A stretch of 64,000 bases of DNA from Gemmata massiliana (GCF_901538265.1 NZ_LR593886.1:2586842-2650841); one strand, 5' to 3'. Shown: positions 10,056 through 21,027, counted from the first letter of the stretch. Numbers and translations: made by a program. The notes: a model not told the origin generated them from the letters alone.

Positions 10056-10439
10056 GTGGAAAACGCGGACGATCTCAAAGCGCTCTATACTGCGGCCTGC
10101 GCGCTAGCGGCAAACGCTTGCGCACTTGCGACGTGGCTCGACCTCGCGATTCGGCCGCTCGTTTTGTCCCTACCTGACCAAACACCGGAGAACCTTTTCG
10201 GCGACCTACCGGGAGAGGTGGACCGGGGCATCGTCGCGTGCGAGACCATGCTCGGCTCGCTGCGGCACGAGCTCACCGCGCCTGAGGACGCGGTTCGCGA
10301 ACTGGCCGCATTGTTGCTCCCGGCGCGGGTGACGTGTCCGGGCTGTAACCGGATTCGCTTCGATATCGCCAAGATGCTTGACGAACACAAGGTCCGCGCT
10401 TTAGCCCTGTTCCGAGCCGCACGAGGGAGTGAATCGTGA
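10056..10439 (+). CDS. hypothetical helical protein, start uncertain
   Basis: About 127 residues from a GTG at 10056. Rich in Ala and Leu and probably all-helical ('ALYTAACALAANACALATWLDL'), with one CxxC pair ('TCPGCNRIRFD') near the C-terminus. No family recognised. An ATG in another frame at 9980 gives a plausible leader ('MSDPTELTIILPLV'), so the gene may be longer and carry a frameshift near 10020-10050. A decayed regulator gene follows directly, and this gene may belong to the same decaying region. Confidence 0.4.
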   Translation: MENADDLKALYTAACALAANACALATWLDLAIRPLVLSLPDQTPENLFGDLPGEVDRGIVACETMLGSLRHELTAPEDAVRELAALLLPARVTCPGCNRIRFDIAKMLDEHKVRALALFRAARGSES

Positions 10440-10527
10440 ATGACTATGGAAGCTCGAACAATTTGTGGCCCGAGTGAAACGCCTACTGTGCAAGAAGGTA
10501 CCAGCGGACCGGATCCTAGGCGTATTG

Positions 10528-10840
10528 AGCACCGGCAAGGAACTGGTTACCAACGCGACCCATCGGAACTCGCCCCGGGCCGCGCCCGCTGATCAAGGTG
10601 AACTGCGCTGCTCTGAGCCCGGCGCTGCTGGGGAGCGAGTTGTTCGGGCACGAGAAAGAGGCTTTCACCGGCGCAGTGGCCTGGTGCCGGGGCGGTTCGA
10701 GCGGGCGCACAGGGATCGCTGCTCTTCGACAAGGTCGGCGAACTCGGTCTCGAGCTCCAGGCGAAGTTGCTCCGCGCGATCCAGAGTGGCACGTTCGAGC
10801 GCTTGGAGCAAGGTGACGCTGACCGCGGACGCGCGTCTCG
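10528..10840 (+). pseudogene. remnant of a sigma-54-dependent activator (AAA+ domain)
   Basis: Pieces of the NtrC-type central domain can be read across at least three frames: 'TGKELV' after the Walker A region, '[30 protein letters not shown]' containing the family's [15 protein letters not shown] box, then '[22 protein letters not shown]' (Walker B region) and 'FERLEQGD'. N-terminal sensor, the end of the AAA+ domain and the DNA-binding helices are missing, and several frameshifts separate the blocks. An intact relative is at 21073-22953. Clearly non-functional. Confidence 0.8.
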
Positions 10841-10962
10841 CGTTCCCCGGCATGCGCCCCGCTCTCTCACTGCTTTCTCACTAGCATCCCCTCGTCTCTA
10901 TTTCTAGCATCCCTATTCGACTCTGATCGTGCGTAAACGCACGAATTCCGCCACAGTACCTT

Positions 10963-13433
<2,471 letters not shown>

Positions 13434-13712
13434 CCCGGCGCTCGGACGCACCGACGACGCCCCGATCGTGCGACCACGGTAGTCCCGTCGGCCTACTGAC
13501 GAGATTACCATATTCTTAGACGCGGTGCCGGCCGAATGGGTAGGCACACATTGGGTTCACCACGAGCTCTTCAACTTCAGCACTCGCTCATTCTCCCTCG
13601 TGGCCGTTCGGCCCAAGAGCTCCGCGCATGCTTCGCGCGCTATTTGTCCGTCTGTGTGTGTGCTCTGCTCGCTGCGTCCAGTGTGAGCAAGCGGACCCGC
13701 GAGGGGGCTCGC

Positions 13713-13979
13713 TCAGTGTTCTCCCGGTCCCGGTTCCTGGGCCAATCGTTCGAGTGCGGTCGCGACCCGCGTGCGGGCCGCTCCCGATAATCGCCCTTCC
13801 GTAAGATCGGAATCAACTACGATCACCGCACACGCCGCGTGAACCTGAACCAGTTGCCGGCGGAACCGGCGACACGGCGAGCAAAAGAGCGTATGGACGT
13901 ACAGCCCGGCGCGCGTGCTCACCGAGAGCGGAGCGTCCAGCGACCGGGAGATGACTTCGACCGCCTGCCGGCAAATCAT
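13713..13979 (-). CDS. small ZAS zinc-finger anti-sigma factor
   Basis: 88 residues. The ZAS signature H-x3-C-x2-C is visible as 'HTLFCSPC' around residues 29-36. The N-terminal half is helical ('ICRQAVEVISRSLDAPLS') and the C-terminal half is charged. There is no transmembrane segment, so it is cytosolic. The start at 13979 overlaps the sigma-factor stop (ATGA), the usual arrangement for a sigma/anti-sigma pair. It should bind and inhibit the upstream ECF sigma factor, with release possibly by thiol oxidation or metal loss as in other ZAS proteins; that part is inference. Confidence 0.75.
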   Translation of the reverse strand: MICRQAVEVISRSLDAPLSVSTRAGLYVHTLFCSPCRRFRRQLVQVHAACAVIVVDSDLTEGRLSGAARTRVATALERLAQEPGPGEH

Positions 13980-14599
13980 GACTCGCTCCCACTTTGTGGC
14001 TCCGTGCCGAACCAGTTTTTCGACAAGCACCACCACATGCGCAGCCGGGCGCGGTGCAGCATCACCCAGAAGTTCGCCGGGGTCAGCCCCAGTTCCCGGC
14101 ACACGTCCTCGCTCGCGGCTTCGTCCAGGTACCGCAGTGCGAATACGTCGTGGAGCCGAACCGGGAGCTTCCCCAAGCACCCGTGTAGAGCGTCCCAGAA
14201 CTCTTCCCGGTCGAGAACCTCGGCCGGGTGCCCGCGCGCCCAAAGGCCGGGTGGCGCTCTCCACTCTCCGCGCCGGGTGAACAGGTCGTCCGTGAAGCGG
14301 TCCGGGCCGGTTCCGGGGTCCGCGGCGAGGCGCTCGCGCACTTGTTTACGCAGCCAGTCGATCACCTTCCGCTTTAGGATCGCCGTGAGCCACGTGCGCT
14401 CGGACGCGGCCCCGTCGAACCGGTCCTGCGCCTTCCACGCTGCGAGCAGCGCGTCCTGAACGAGATCCTCGGCCGCATCCGTCCGGCGCACGTGGGCCAC
14501 GGCGAACCGGTATAGGTAATCGCCGTGCCGCTCGACCCAGGTGTGCGGGTCGAGCGGCACGGCGCTCACGACCGACGAATCAGCCTTCGACATCACCAC
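13976..14599 (-). CDS. ECF sigma factor
   Basis: 207 residues. Region 2 is 'YLYRFAVAHVRRTDAAEDLVQDALLAAWKAQDRFDGAASERTWLTAILKRKVIDWLRK' (core-binding and -10 recognition); region 4 is 'LPVRLHDVFALRYLDEAASEDVCRELGLTPANFWVMLHRARLRM' (-35 recognition helix). The linker between them is longer than usual and holds 'RRGEWRAPPGLW'. It directs RNA polymerase to its regulon and is co-translated with the zinc-finger protein downstream. The first ATG is used here; a second ATG two codons later is equally possible. The divergent lactonase gene starts 179 bases away and could be a target. Confidence 0.93.
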   Translation of the reverse strand: MVMSKADSSVVSAVPLDPHTWVERHGDYLYRFAVAHVRRTDAAEDLVQDALLAAWKAQDRFDGAASERTWLTAILKRKVIDWLRKQVRERLAADPGTGPDRFTDDLFTRRGEWRAPPGLWARGHPAEVLDREEFWDALHGCLGKLPVRLHDVFALRYLDEAASEDVCRELGLTPANFWVMLHRARLRMWWCLSKNWFGTEPQSGSES

Positions 14600-14704
14600 C
14601 GTCCGTTTCGGGGACTCGCGATCCGGGCAGGATCTCTGTCGCTCGGCGGCGCGAAACCTTACGCGTAAAAATTCGAGTTTCTGGTGGGCCGGAATAACTT
14701 TTTC

Positions 14705-14724
14705 GGGCGGTGTAAGGACCGCCC
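14705..14724. repeat. hairpin in the sigma/lactonase intergenic region
   Basis: GGGCGGT (14705-14711) pairs with ACCGCCC (14718-14724) across a 6-base loop. It lies between the divergent ECF sigma and lactonase genes, about 55 bases before the lactonase start. It could be an operator or a leader hairpin; nothing else supports a role. Confidence 0.3.
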
Positions 14725-14778
14725 TGGGTGTGCGACTGACTGCGGACGATCGCCCGCATCACTCCAGCAGGATTTCCC

Positions 14779-16149
14779 ATGCTCCAATGGTTCCGCAGCA
14801 GCCCGAAAACCGGTTCCGCCCCGCGCACGCGACTGAGCGCTGAACTGATGGAAGATCGGAGCGTGCCGAGCGCGAATTCGTTATTCAACCCGGCCCCGCT
14901 CGGGGCGAGTACGTTCGTTTACGCCGAGAGCAACAACCCCGAACCGGGTCACAACGCGGTGCTGGCGTACAACCGCGAGTCCAACGGCGAGCTACATCAG
15001 ATCGGCACCTTCGCCACCGGCGGGACCGGGCAACTGAACGTCCCGAAGCTGGTCGGTCCCGACGACGGCGACCAACAGGTGCAAGCCACCGCGGACGGCA
15101 AGTTCCTGTTCGCGGTGAACCAGGGGAGCGACACGATCACCGCGTTCCGCATCCGCACGGACGGGAGCCTGGATCGCCTAGGCGTCTTCGCAACCGGCGG
15201 CGACCAACCGGACAGCATCGGGATCGCCGGAACGCACCTCTACGCGGCCAACCGCGGGAACGCCGCGGCCGGGGCACCGGGAACGACCGCACCGAGCGTG
15301 ACCGCGTTCAACATCAACCGGGACGGGACGCTCTCCGCGATCCCGCACTCGAAAGTCACGTTCCCGGTGGGCACGTTCGTCACGCAGACGCTCGTCTCGC
15401 GCGACAACCGGTTTCTGTTCGTGGAAGCCGCCACACTGGAGGGCACCGCGGGCGGGAACACGCTCACCCCGTTCCGCATCAACGCGGACGGTACCCTGAC
15501 GGCCGCACCGGGCGGCGCGGCCGGGGCCGGCACGAACGCGCCGATCCTGCTCGGGTCGGCGGTCCACCCGTCGCTGAACATCATTTACACCGGGTTCACG
15601 TCGGCCGGCCAAGTCGGGGTGTTCACCTACGACGAAACCGGGCGCACGAACTTCGTGGGCACGTCCGCGGACCAGGGGGCGGGTCCGTGCTGGTGCGCGG
15701 TGAGTGCGGACGGGCGGGTGCTGTACGTGGCGAACACGGGCACGGACTCGATCGGCGTGTTCTCGCTGGTCGATCCGCTCCACCCGGTGCAGATCGAAGA
15801 AGTACAACTGGGCGGCCCGCGCGCTCAGAACGGGACGGCGAACAGTCCGCGCACGAACGCATTCGAGATCGCACTCGATCCAACCGGGAAGTACCTGTTC
15901 GCGGTCACACAATCCACGGCCCCGTCGTTCCCGCAGGGGAACCAGTTGCACACGCTGAAGATCGCCCGCGACGGGACGCTGACGGAACCGAACGCTCCCG
16001 TCATCTTCTCGAAGCGTGACGTGCCCGCGAACGCGCACCCGCAGGGTGTCGAGGTCGTGCAACTCGGCGGGCACGGGCACCCGTTGTTCGGGTGGCTCGA
16101 TTTCGGTATCGACCTCGAAGATCGCGCCCACCACCGGCGCCACTGGTAA
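14779..16149 (+). CDS. lactonase-family beta-propeller protein
   Basis: 456 residues. The N-terminus carries the planctomycete surface/export motif ('RLSAELMEDRSVPSAN', about residues 19-34) in place of a classical signal peptide. Then come repeating blades of a seven-bladed propeller related to 6-phosphogluconolactonase (PF10282 type): 'VLAYNRESNGELHQIGTFATGG', 'ITAFRIRTDGSLDRLGVFATGG', 'LTPFRINADGTLTAAPGG', 'LHTLKIARDGTLTEPN'. Such proteins are usually exported; lactone hydrolysis is shown for only some members, so the substrate is unknown. C-terminal end is His-rich ('DRAHHRRHW'). Confidence 0.88.
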   Translation: MLQWFRSSPKTGSAPRTRLSAELMEDRSVPSANSLFNPAPLGASTFVYAESNNPEPGHNAVLAYNRESNGELHQIGTFATGGTGQLNVPKLVGPDDGDQQVQATADGKFLFAVNQGSDTITAFRIRTDGSLDRLGVFATGGDQPDSIGIAGTHLYAANRGNAAAGAPGTTAPSVTAFNINRDGTLSAIPHSKVTFPVGTFVTQTLVSRDNRFLFVEAATLEGTAGGNTLTPFRINADGTLTAAPGGAAGAGTNAPILLGSAVHPSLNIIYTGFTSAGQVGVFTYDETGRTNFVGTSADQGAGPCWCAVSADGRVLYVANTGTDSIGVFSLVDPLHPVQIEEVQLGGPRAQNGTANSPRTNAFEIALDPTGKYLFAVTQSTAPSFPQGNQLHTLKIARDGTLTEPNAPVIFSKRDVPANAHPQGVEVVQLGGHGHPLFGWLDFGIDLEDRAHHRRHW

Positions 16150-16158
16150 CAGGGAAGC

Positions 16159-16194
16159 AACCGTGCGCGGAGCACTTTTGATCTGCGCACGGTT
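16159..16194. terminator. bidirectional terminator-like hairpin
   Basis: AACCGTGCGC (16159-16168) pairs perfectly with GCGCACGGTT (16185-16194). It sits between the convergent ends of the lactonase gene (stop 16149) and the acetyltransferase gene (stop 16207), the expected place for a shared terminator. Confidence 0.6.
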
Positions 16195-16206
16195 AGAGAG
16201 AAGGTG

Positions 16207-16683
16207 TTACAAGACGTCCCAACACATGAGATTCAGGTCATCGACGCTACGCGCACCGATTCCCTCATAAAAACGTCGCCCCAGGGCATTGTGCCGGTAG
16301 ACGGTCCATACCATTTGTTTCGCGCCGCCGGCCCGTGCGACCTTGCGAGCCTCCTTCATTAAGGCGGCCCCGATTCCCCTTCCTCGTTCGACAGCCGTCA
16401 CATACAGGTCGACTACGAACAGCAGCCGGCACGCCTGGTCCGTATCGTAGCCGGGGTGGTGGAGCAGGAATCCGACCACTTCGCTCGAGCACTCGGCCAC
16501 GAGCCCTCGAAATGCCGGGTCGGGACCGAACCCATCACGCGCGAGCGCTTCGGTGCCGAGCCGGAACGCGGACGTGTCGCCGAGTTCGCTCAGGTACGCC
16601 GCGAACTCTTCGGTGAGCGCGGCTATCGCGGGCACCTCCTCGCACCGGGCTTCTCGGATGTGCCACTCCGGTAACGCCGACAT
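16207..16683 (-). CDS. GNAT-family N-acetyltransferase
   Basis: 158 residues. The acetyl-CoA binding loop is 'ERGRGIGAALMKEARKVA' and strands around 'VVGFLLHHPGY' and 'CRLLFVVDLYVTA' complete the GNAT core; the C-terminal 'NALGRRFYEGIGA' is the usual motif B. The start at 16683 is preferred over 16740 because AAGGGA lies 8 bases upstream. Acceptor substrate unknown. A second GNAT gene follows upstream on the same strand but the two are separated by 123 bases and are not close in sequence. Confidence 0.88.
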   Translation of the reverse strand: MSALPEWHIREARCEEVPAIAALTEEFAAYLSELGDTSAFRLGTEALARDGFGPDPAFRGLVAECSSEVVGFLLHHPGYDTDQACRLLFVVDLYVTAVERGRGIGAALMKEARKVARAGGAKQMVWTVYRHNALGRRFYEGIGARSVDDLNLMCWDVL

Positions 16684-16806
16684 TTCGATCCCTTCAAAGC
16701 ACGAAACTACCGAACGAAAATGCGACTGACCCAACGGCAAAACTCGAGGTTGGAGCCCTGCGTGCGGTTGGTCGGCTATGTGATTTCGTCGACCGTACCA
16801 ATTTGC

Positions 16807-17280
16807 TTAGACCGCGTGCACCGGCGCTGCGAGAACCTGTGTCAGGAAGGTGCGCCCGCTCTCGGCGTAGCCCGCGCGGGCATACAGTGACCGCGCGGGG
16901 TGATCTGCCCCGCCCGTCTCCACGCACAGTGCGCGTGCTCCCCGTGCGAGCGCCCCGGCCCGTGCGACTGCGAGCAGCGCAGCTCCCGCGCCCTGTCTGC
17001 GTGCGGCCGGGCAGACGAACAGATCGTCGATAAACCCTCTTGGGCCGCCGTACTCCATACTAAAGGCCAGAGTGAGGACGACGTGACCGATCAGCCTGCC
17101 GCTCACTTCGGCCACCCAAACGGCTCCGAATTCTGGCGTGCCAAATAACGTCGTGAACGTTCGCGTGGCGGCAACTAGCGGAAGCACGAAGCCCGACTCC
17201 GCATAGAAGTCTGTCATGAGCGCAACGAGGGCCGGCACATCTGCCGTGGTTGCGGGCCGTATCACAAAGTTCGTTGTCAT
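16807..17280 (-). CDS. GNAT-family N-acetyltransferase
   Basis: 157 residues. Starts 'MTTNFVIRPATTADVPALVALMTDF', a typical GNAT opening. The CoA-binding segment is 'FVCPAARRQGAGAALLAVARAGA', with the preceding strand 'GFIDDLFV' and the distal 'HPARSLYARAGYAESG'. Likely acetylates a small molecule or peptide amine; substrate not readable. Stands alone between the other acetyltransferase and the Rieske operon. Confidence 0.88.
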   Translation of the reverse strand: MTTNFVIRPATTADVPALVALMTDFYAESGFVLPLVAATRTFTTLFGTPEFGAVWVAEVSGRLIGHVVLTLAFSMEYGGPRGFIDDLFVCPAARRQGAGAALLAVARAGALARGARALCVETGGADHPARSLYARAGYAESGRTFLTQVLAAPVHAV

Positions 17281-17392
17281 GCCAAGAAAGTGCCCTGGTC
17301 AACTAACGTTGGAATTCGCCCACGGCTCTCACCGGGGGCGAGGCGGGATTTCATCTGATCAGCTCGGCCGCCTACCAAGTGCGTGCAGGAAA

Positions 17393-18142
17393 TCAATTTT
17401 CTGCAGCAGCGCGAAAAACTCGGACATCGTCCCACATTTCGATCACGCCGGAAACCAAAATGTCCTCGGCCGCGCGTTCACAGAAAACGGGATCGAGTGG
17501 CCCCCCGCCCGCGCTCGTGAGCAAATAAGGGGTGCCGTCGCGCGCGACCAGTAGCGGTGGTACCCCTCCCTTGAGACACAATACCGCGCACCCCTTGTGG
17601 GTCCGCCCGCCGCCCGGTTTCATGGCTCCGAGGTAGCACTTGGAATCCACGATCTCACCGCGCGTCGTGGCCGAGCCCAGGGCTTTCGCGGGCTTTCGCC
17701 GGAGGCTCGCTTGCTCCGCTTCGGGCAATTCCACGGGGCACAAGCCGTCGGTACCGTCGGCGAGTTCGAGCATGAGCACCCCCTCGCGCGAGAGGAGCGT
17801 GCCGACCACTCGCACCGGGCGCCCGTCGTGCGGCTCGACGCGATCTTTTGCCCCGAACTTACCTTCACTCACGAGCAGGACCGTTCGGGGCGCTCCGCCC
17901 GCCGCATCGGGCACGCGGATCATCGCGTATGGTTCGGCGTACACGACGCCAGTGAAGCCCACTGGCCCGCCGCCCCACCCGCCGGAACCGGGCGCGCGCT
18001 GCCCCCAAGCGAGTCCCGCCCCGCCGATGACCGACGCGATAACGACCGCACATGCGATCGGGAAGAGGAAGCGAGCATAACGGCGCGGCATCGGGAACCA
18101 CCCGATGAAGAACGGGTCGCGTTCGGGTTCAGTTCGTGACAC
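17393..18142 (-). CDS. exported Cys-containing protein of the Rieske operon
   Basis: 249 residues from a GTG. After a short cytosolic lead there is one hydrophobic segment (about residues 25-46, 'LFPIACAVVIASVIGGAGLAWG'), an anchor or signal. The periplasmic part has a beta-rich first half and a conserved-looking motif 'GEIVDSKCYLGAMKPGG..THKGCAVLCLKGGVPPLL', giving three clustered cysteines that could hold a metal or haem-free redox centre. Its start overlaps the end of the upstream Rieske gene by 14 bases, so the two are coupled; a joint redox job is inferred. No characterised family recognised. Confidence 0.75.
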   Translation of the reverse strand: MSRTEPERDPFFIGWFPMPRRYARFLFPIACAVVIASVIGGAGLAWGQRAPGSGGWGGGPVGFTGVVYAEPYAMIRVPDAAGGAPRTVLLVSEGKFGAKDRVEPHDGRPVRVVGTLLSREGVLMLELADGTDGLCPVELPEAEQASLRRKPAKALGSATTRGEIVDSKCYLGAMKPGGGRTHKGCAVLCLKGGVPPLLVARDGTPYLLTSAGGGPLDPVFCERAAEDILVSGVIEMWDDVRVFRAAAEN

Positions 18143-19193
18143 GGTACTCCTCCTCGATCCTTGCGGGTTCGACGTGCGTTCCGGGCGGAAGTGGGTCCGG
18201 GTCGATCAGCACGCGCCTATCGCGCACCGCTACGCGATAAGTTGCGATCTTCTCCTGGAACGGTGGGGGCGAGCACCCGTCATCGGGGCGGTACTCCCAC
18301 CCGTGCCAGGGGCACGTGATGCACCCGTCCACGACCCTCCCCTCACCGAGTGGCCCGCGCTGGTGGGCGCACACGTTCGTCACCGCCGAGATCCCGCCCG
18401 CGTGCCGAAACACGGCCACGCGCTCGTGACCGGGGAGGCACACCACTTTGGCCCGGTCTTGGGGGATCTCGTCGACAGAGCCGGCGTCGACCCATCCGAT
18501 CGGGAGCTGGACGCGATCCGTTTTTGGGAGGGGGCGCTCGTCGCACCGGCGCTCGTGCCGCCCGGTCGCGAGGTGCAACCCGGCGAGCGCGACGAACCCG
18601 GTGCCCACGACGACCGGATACACCAGACTCGATTCGCTCCGCAGGGCGCCGAAAAGCACGTGGGCGACGAGCAGTGCGTAGGCGAGGTACACGGATAGGT
18701 GCAACCACTTCCACGCACTTCCGCCGAGGGTCTTCTGCCAGAAATCGTGACTCGTCGCCGCCATGACGAACAGGATCGCGAGCGCCCCGGCGCCGAGCCA
18801 CTCAAAAGGAACCGGTCCCGGCACAGAGAAGAGGGACACGAGTGGGTTGCGCGCACCGAATCCGTGGTAGTAGCTGGTGGTGACGATCGCGTGCGCCAGC
18901 CCGACGAGGAACGTCGCGACACCGAGATGTCGGCGGTTGTACACGAGCGGCAGGAATCGCTCATCGATTCGAGCGAGGGGGCCGAGCGCGAGTGCCACGT
19001 GCAGCATGACGAGCGCACACGTCCCGAGCGCGCGAGCGAGGAGCACCGGGAAGCTGATCGCGTTCTCGCCGGTCCAGGCCGCGCGGCCCACTGTAACAAA
19101 GACGGCCAGGTACAAGGTGATCCCAACTACTACGAACGCATCGTAGACCTTCTTGTTCCGGTTCCACTTCACCGGCACGTATTTCGTACTCAC
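18129..19193 (-). CDS. ferric-reductase-like membrane / Rieske fusion protein
   Basis: 354 residues from a GTG. The N-terminal half has about six transmembrane helices of the ferric reductase-like type, with His residues suited to haem ('LMLHVALALG', 'RRHLGVATFLVGLAHAIVTTSYYH', 'WKWLHLSVYLAYALLVAHVLF'). The C-terminal part (about residues 240-345) is a Rieske [2Fe-2S] domain with both ligand boxes, 'CAHQRGPLGEG' and 'CPWHGWEY'. It probably passes electrons between a membrane haem and the cluster. The start overlaps the stop of the upstream 36-residue gene (GTGA). Direction of electron flow and partner are unknown. Confidence 0.88.
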   Translation of the reverse strand: MSTKYVPVKWNRNKKVYDAFVVVGITLYLAVFVTVGRAAWTGENAISFPVLLARALGTCALVMLHVALALGPLARIDERFLPLVYNRRHLGVATFLVGLAHAIVTTSYYHGFGARNPLVSLFSVPGPVPFEWLGAGALAILFVMAATSHDFWQKTLGGSAWKWLHLSVYLAYALLVAHVLFGALRSESSLVYPVVVGTGFVALAGLHLATGRHERRCDERPLPKTDRVQLPIGWVDAGSVDEIPQDRAKVVCLPGHERVAVFRHAGGISAVTNVCAHQRGPLGEGRVVDGCITCPWHGWEYRPDDGCSPPPFQEKIATYRVAVRDRRVLIDPDPLPPGTHVEPARIEEEYRVTN

Positions 19194-19300
19194 GGCTCAC
19201 CTCGCACCTGAAGCATGAACCAGATGGCAAACGCGGAGCCGACGGACGCCGTCACCGCGACCCAGGCCCACACGTGTGCCCGCCGATGGAACCGGGTCAT
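19190..19300 (-). CDS. 36-residue single-span membrane protein
   Basis: A micro-gene: 'MTRFHRRAHVWAWVAVTAS', then a hydrophobic stretch to 'IWFMLQVRGEP'. One transmembrane helix of about 20 residues with a positively charged N-terminus. It overlaps the genes on both sides by stop-start fusion (ATGA with the 71-residue gene at 19297-19300, GTGA with the Rieske gene at 19190-19193), strong evidence that it is translated. Probably a small subunit of the Rieske/haem membrane complex. Confidence 0.7.
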   Translation of the reverse strand: MTRFHRRAHVWAWVAVTASVGSAFAIWFMLQVRGEP

Positions 19301-19512
19301 GACGCTCCTCCATTCGCCCGCGCCCACTTCACTGCGAGTACGGGCCACAGTGCCGCGCTGCCCGGGAAGATGAGCGCGCGAAACCTCCAGGACGTTCCGC
19401 GCGCCGCGGGGTCGAGTCGCCCCACTCCGACCGTTATGAACGCGACCGCGAAGGCCGAGCCCGCGAGCGCGTATGCCGCAATCACAGAGAGAAAGAGTTC
19501 CGGACCACTCAC
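19297..19512 (-). CDS. small two-span membrane protein
   Basis: 71 residues: 'LFLSVIAAYALAGSAFAVAFITVGV' is one long hydrophobic helix and 'FRALIFPGSAALWPVLAVKW' a second. No family recognised by name. It starts 4 bases after the short-chain reductase stop and overlaps the 36-residue gene, so it belongs to the same operon as the Rieske fusion and is likely a subunit of that membrane complex. Confidence 0.7.
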   Translation of the reverse strand: MSGPELFLSVIAAYALAGSAFAVAFITVGVGRLDPAARGTSWRFRALIFPGSAALWPVLAVKWARANGGAS

Positions 19513-19516
19513 GGGA

Positions 19517-20269
19517 TTACTCCGGTGCGTACACGGTTCGGCCGCCGTCCACCGGCAGGCACGCGCCCGTCACGAAGTCGTTGTCCAGGAACGACAGCAC
19601 GGCCTGGGCAATGTTGCTGGGACTGCCCTCGCGCTTCACAAGCGTCGCGTTGATCGCTTGTTGCTTCTCCGCTTCGGGTAGGTCGGGCGGTAGCATCACC
19701 GGGCCGGGCAGGATCGCGTTCACGCGCACGCGCGGGTTGCGCAAAGCCAGTTCTACCGCGAGGCAGCGCGTCGTTGCGGTAACCGCGCCCTTACTCGGGA
19801 AGTACGCGGCGTACCCCGGGTAAGGCCGCACCTCGGCCCAGTCGCCGATGTTCACGATCGCGCCCCCTTCGGGCTGTTGAGCCATTGCCAGCCCGACCTG
19901 TTGGCACGTCAGGAACGTGCCGAGGGCGTTCGTATCGAAGTGGAACCGCACGTCCGCGGCGGTCACCTCCTCGAGCGGCTTCGGCTTCCACACTGCGGCA
20001 CAGTTCACCAGCGCATCGATGCGCCCGAAGTGGCCGAGAACGTCACGGACCATCGCGCGAACGGCCCTTTCGTCGGTAAGGTCCGCGGGGAACGCCGCGG
20101 CCTCGCCCCCCGCGCTCCGGAGCGCGGCCACCGTGTCGCTCGCTTCGGCCGCGGAGGTCCGGTAGTGAACGGCAATCGCGTATCCTCGGCGCGCGAGCGC
20201 GCCCGCGACGACCGATCCGACCCGCTTCGCGCCACTTCCCGTGACCAGAGCCACCCGTTTCGGTTGCAT
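19517..20269 (-). CDS. short-chain dehydrogenase/reductase, pteridine-reductase-like
   Basis: 250 residues. NAD(P)-binding 'TGSGAKRVGSVVAGALARRG' with the T-G-x-x-x-R-x-G spacing seen in pteridine reductase/FolM-type SDRs, 'ALVNCAA' (NAG-equivalent motif), active-site 'Y-F-P-S-K', and 'NAILPGPVMLP' after it. The frame is open further upstream, but the ATG at 20269 places the motif at residues 10-20, as usual. It sits 56 bases after the ECF sigma gene and 4 bases before the small membrane protein, in the middle of one operon. Substrate unknown; a pterin or quinone-like carbonyl is possible. Confidence 0.85.
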   Translation of the reverse strand: MQPKRVALVTGSGAKRVGSVVAGALARRGYAIAVHYRTSAAEASDTVAALRSAGGEAAAFPADLTDERAVRAMVRDVLGHFGRIDALVNCAAVWKPKPLEEVTAADVRFHFDTNALGTFLTCQQVGLAMAQQPEGGAIVNIGDWAEVRPYPGYAAYFPSKGAVTATTRCLAVELALRNPRVRVNAILPGPVMLPPDLPEAEKQQAINATLVKREGSPSNIAQAVLSFLDNDFVTGACLPVDGGRTVYAPE

Positions 20270-20325
20270 CGAGGTAATCCGTGAGTCCGGTTGTATGTGC
20301 GTTCGATACCCGCGCGGGTACGGGG

Positions 20326-20877
20326 TTACACCGCGTTCGAGAATTGTGGTTCGAGGATCGCCCGGAGCGCTTGTCGCGCGCGGTGCAGGCGCGTCTTCAC
20401 GGCCCCGCAATTGGTCCCCAGGCGCGCCGCGGTCTCCTCGGTACTCAGCCCCTCCAGGTCGCGGAGCCGGATCACGGTGCGGTACGATTCCGGTAACTGT
20501 CCCACGCCCTCGCGCACGCGGGCGCACGTTTCACCGCGCGACAATTCGGCGCCGTCCTCGCTCGCGTTCGTGGGCAGATCGTTTTCGAGTGGCACGAGCC
20601 GCGAGCGCTTGCGCGCCCGGAGCCGCAACAGACAGGCGTTCACGGTAATGCGGTGCAGCCATGTGCCGAGCCGGGCCGTTCCCTCGAACGCGGCCATCGA
20701 CCCGAACGCGGACACGAGCGCGTCCTGTACGGCCTCGTTCGCCTCCGGAGTGTCGCCGAAAAATCGGCACGCGACCGCGGTCATCGTGCCCACGTTCTCG
20801 CGGACCAGAAGTGTGTATGCGGCGCCGTCGCCCGCGCGCAATCGCGAAACCAAATCCGCTTCATCAGAAACAGGCAT
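20326..20877 (-). CDS. ECF sigma factor heading the Rieske operon
   Basis: 183 residues. Region 2: 'AAYTLLVRENVGTMTAVACRFFGDTPEANEAVQDALVSAFGSMAAFEGTARLGTWLHRITVNACLLRLR'. Region 4: 'LPESYRTVIRLRDLEGLSTEETAARLGTNCGAVKTRLHRARQAL'. Compact, no extra C-terminal domain. No anti-sigma gene adjoins it; instead the reductase and membrane/Rieske genes follow on the same strand, so it likely activates its own operon. Confidence 0.93.
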   Translation of the reverse strand: MPVSDEADLVSRLRAGDGAAYTLLVRENVGTMTAVACRFFGDTPEANEAVQDALVSAFGSMAAFEGTARLGTWLHRITVNACLLRLRARKRSRLVPLENDLPTNASEDGAELSRGETCARVREGVGQLPESYRTVIRLRDLEGLSTEETAARLGTNCGAVKTRLHRARQALRAILEPQFSNAV

Positions 20878-21027
20878 CGCAAGCTCCCGTAAGGTGTACG
20901 GGAGCCCAAAGCGAGAGCCGTGCCGTAAAGAACCGGGAGCGGAAGAAACAACTGAAGGGCTGTAATTTCAATGATTCAGGGGGCTAAGATTCCGTGCGGG
21001 ACTTTGCGCCCCGGTGCCGAGTGGGTT

